From: Pseudomonas sp. WS 5079
GTDB lineage: Bacteria; Pseudomonadota; Gammaproteobacteria; Pseudomonadales; Pseudomonadaceae
DNA length: 64,000 bases
Assembly: GCF_012985465.1 (NCBI RefSeq)
Contig: NZ_JAAQWN010000004.1
Location: 310,001-374,000 of the forward strand
Direction: 5' to 3'
The notes beneath the pieces were generated by a model that worked only from the letters and a program-made list of their open reading frames with translations, was not told the origin of the DNA and made no database searches. This document shows positions 62,972 to 64,000 of this stretch, one piece after another; position 1 is the first letter of the stretch; each line of letters begins with the position of its first letter. A program made the position numbers and the translations under genes.

Positions 62972-64000
62972 TCAGGCGTAGTAGTCCACGGCGCTGGAGC
63001 CGATGACGGACTGGGCTATCGGTGCCGCCACTTCGGTGACTTCGCCAGCCAGGCCCGTATCATGCCCGTCGCTGTGTCCGCCACTGCCGCTGACACCCCG
63101 CGCCTGGTTCTGCTGTTGTTCCTGGCCCTGGCCCTGCCAGCCACGGGACTGGTCGGACACGTTCACGTCGACCTGGCCCATGCCCTGCTGGGCGAACATC
63201 TCCCGCAGGCGCCCGGACTGGCTTTCCAGGGCCTCGCGCACGGCGGCATGGCCGCTCATGAAGTTCACCTGGGCCTGCTGATCGGCCGTCATGTTCACGC
63301 GGATATCCAGGCGCCCCAGCTCGGCAGGCTGCAATTGGATATCGGCAGACTTGAGGTTGGCGCTGGACAGGTACATGACCCGGTTCACCACTTCCTCGGT
63401 CCAGCCGCCCTGGTGCATGGCCAGTGGCTGGTTATTCAGTGGCAAGGCGTTGGCGGTCTTGGGCGTGGCAGCCTGGGTCAGGGCGGCCAGGCGATTGGCG
63501 AAGTCATCGACGCGGGTGTCGCTGCTCGCGCCCTTCAAGTCCTTGAGGCCGTCTTCGAGCAGGCCGCTAAAGGCCTTTTCGCCACCCTGGTCGGTGCTGT
63601 CCTTGGCCGCCTGCTGGTCGACCATGGCCGCCAGGCCGTTGCTGAAGTTCTGCGCGGCGGTAGGTTCGGCCTGGGTTGGCAGGTTCTTTTGCGTAGCCTG
63701 GCTGCTGGCGGACACATGACCGCCCTGCTCCATCGCCAGGCGCACAGCCGGCAATGAGTCCAGCGGGTCGGCTTCCGGGTCGAAGGCAGGTGCAACTTCT
63801 TCAGTGACCGGCGGCGTGGTCAGCAGCGGCGTGGCGACTTCCTCCACCACGGCGGTCTGAACCGCTACCGGTGCGGGTGTCACGGCCGCGATCAAGGCCG
63901 GATCGACCACCCCATCGACCGCTGGCGGCTGGGCTTGCGCCAGGTCCTTGTCGGTATTTTTATCGTCATCGCTGCTGGCTGGCGCGTCCGCCTTGGCGGG
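62972..64000 (-). CDS. fliK: flagellar hook-length control protein FliK (5' end outside window)
   Basis: 342 residues are visible; the frame stays open to the window edge. The region up to about 200 is rich in Ala, Asp, Pro and Gln and poorly ordered. Near the end comes the FliK C-terminal domain with VVNRVMYLSSANLKSADIQLQPAELGRLDIRVNMTADQQAQVNFMSGHAAVREALESQSGRLREMFAQQGM, followed by a Gln/Gly-rich tail. It is exported, measures the hook, and triggers FlhB switching. Confidence 0.95.
   Translation of the reverse strand, partial: PAKADAPASSDDDKNTDKDLAQAQPPAVDGVVDPALIAAVTPAPVAVQTAVVEEVATPLLTTPPVTEEVAPAFDPEADPLDSLPAVRLAMEQGGHVSASSQATQKNLPTQAEPTAAQNFSNGLAAMVDQQAAKDSTDQGGEKAFSGLLEDGLKDLKGASSDTRVDDFANRLAALTQAATPKTANALPLNNQPLAMHQGGWTEEVVNRVMYLSSANLKSADIQLQPAELGRLDIRVNMTADQQAQVNFMSGHAAVREALESQSGRLREMFAQQGMGQVDVNVSDQSRGWQGQGQEQQQNQARGVSGSGGHSDGHDTGLAGEVTEVAAPIAQSVIGSSAVDYYA

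Overview
The window is a GC-rich, fully coding bacterial chromosome segment that looks like the Pseudomonas fluorescens group. The reasons are the gene order (fliK-LMNOPQR-flhB, flhA-flhF-fleN-fliA, cheYZAB-motCD-parA-cheW, ccmABCDEFGHI), the many REP palindromes of the type GTGGGAGCGGGCTTGCTCGC, and a RAYT transposase flanked by such REPs. No rRNA, tRNA, CRISPR array, IS element or phage was seen.

Layout. 1-2858: end of a membrane-protein gene, a small membrane protein, and a secreted alpha/beta hydrolase overlapping mlaA (outer-membrane lipid asymmetry). 2859-4848: an AT-richer island with two paralogous genes of unknown function, each directly preceded by a full match to the HrpL (type III secretion) promoter, GGAACC-N15/16-CCACTTA. 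Together they carry three copies of one unrecognised domain. This is the most novel locus of the window. 4852-7175: DUF808 membrane protein, TetR regulator, RAYT with REPs. 7288-14483: HbpS/GlcG-like gene divergent from the glyoxylate operon gcl-hyi-glxR-ttuD-pyk (glyoxylate to tartronate semialdehyde to glycerate/hydroxypyruvate to pyruvate), with two identical TTGTATACAA palindromes in the divergent region. 14604-18873: urea transporter, voltage-gated K+ channel, sulfate-binding protein, MFS exporter. 18916-20376: serralysin-type RTX metalloprotease with an odd C-terminal extension. 20720-31165: complete C-P lyase operon phnCDEFGHIJKLMNP on the minus strand, preceded by two tandem Pho-box-like sites.

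31300-32700 is a repeat-rich stretch. It holds a structured leader in front of a frameshifted DUF3077-like gene, then a nested giant palindrome with a perfect 38-bp REP hairpin inside a larger inverted repeat. 32730-40089: a small lipoprotein and the cytochrome c maturation operon ccmABCDEFG-H-I. 40287-42184: a second FliK-like gene with a stand-alone FlhB C-terminal-domain gene, followed by a REP array.

42589-64000: the chemotaxis/flagellar region, all on the minus strand. Read in transcription order it is fliK (cut by the window edge), fliL, M, N, O, P, Q, R, flhB, a cold-shock gene, flhA, flhF, fleN, fliA, cheY, Z, A, B, motC, motD, parA, a ParP-like CheW gene, cheW and a DUF2802 gene. Sigma-54-like promoters precede flhA and fliL. 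The genes cover the flagellar export gate and C ring, flagellar number and placement (FlhF/FleN), the class IV sigma factor FliA, the chemotaxis phosphorelay, the second stator MotCD, and polar placement of chemoreceptor arrays (ParA/ParP).
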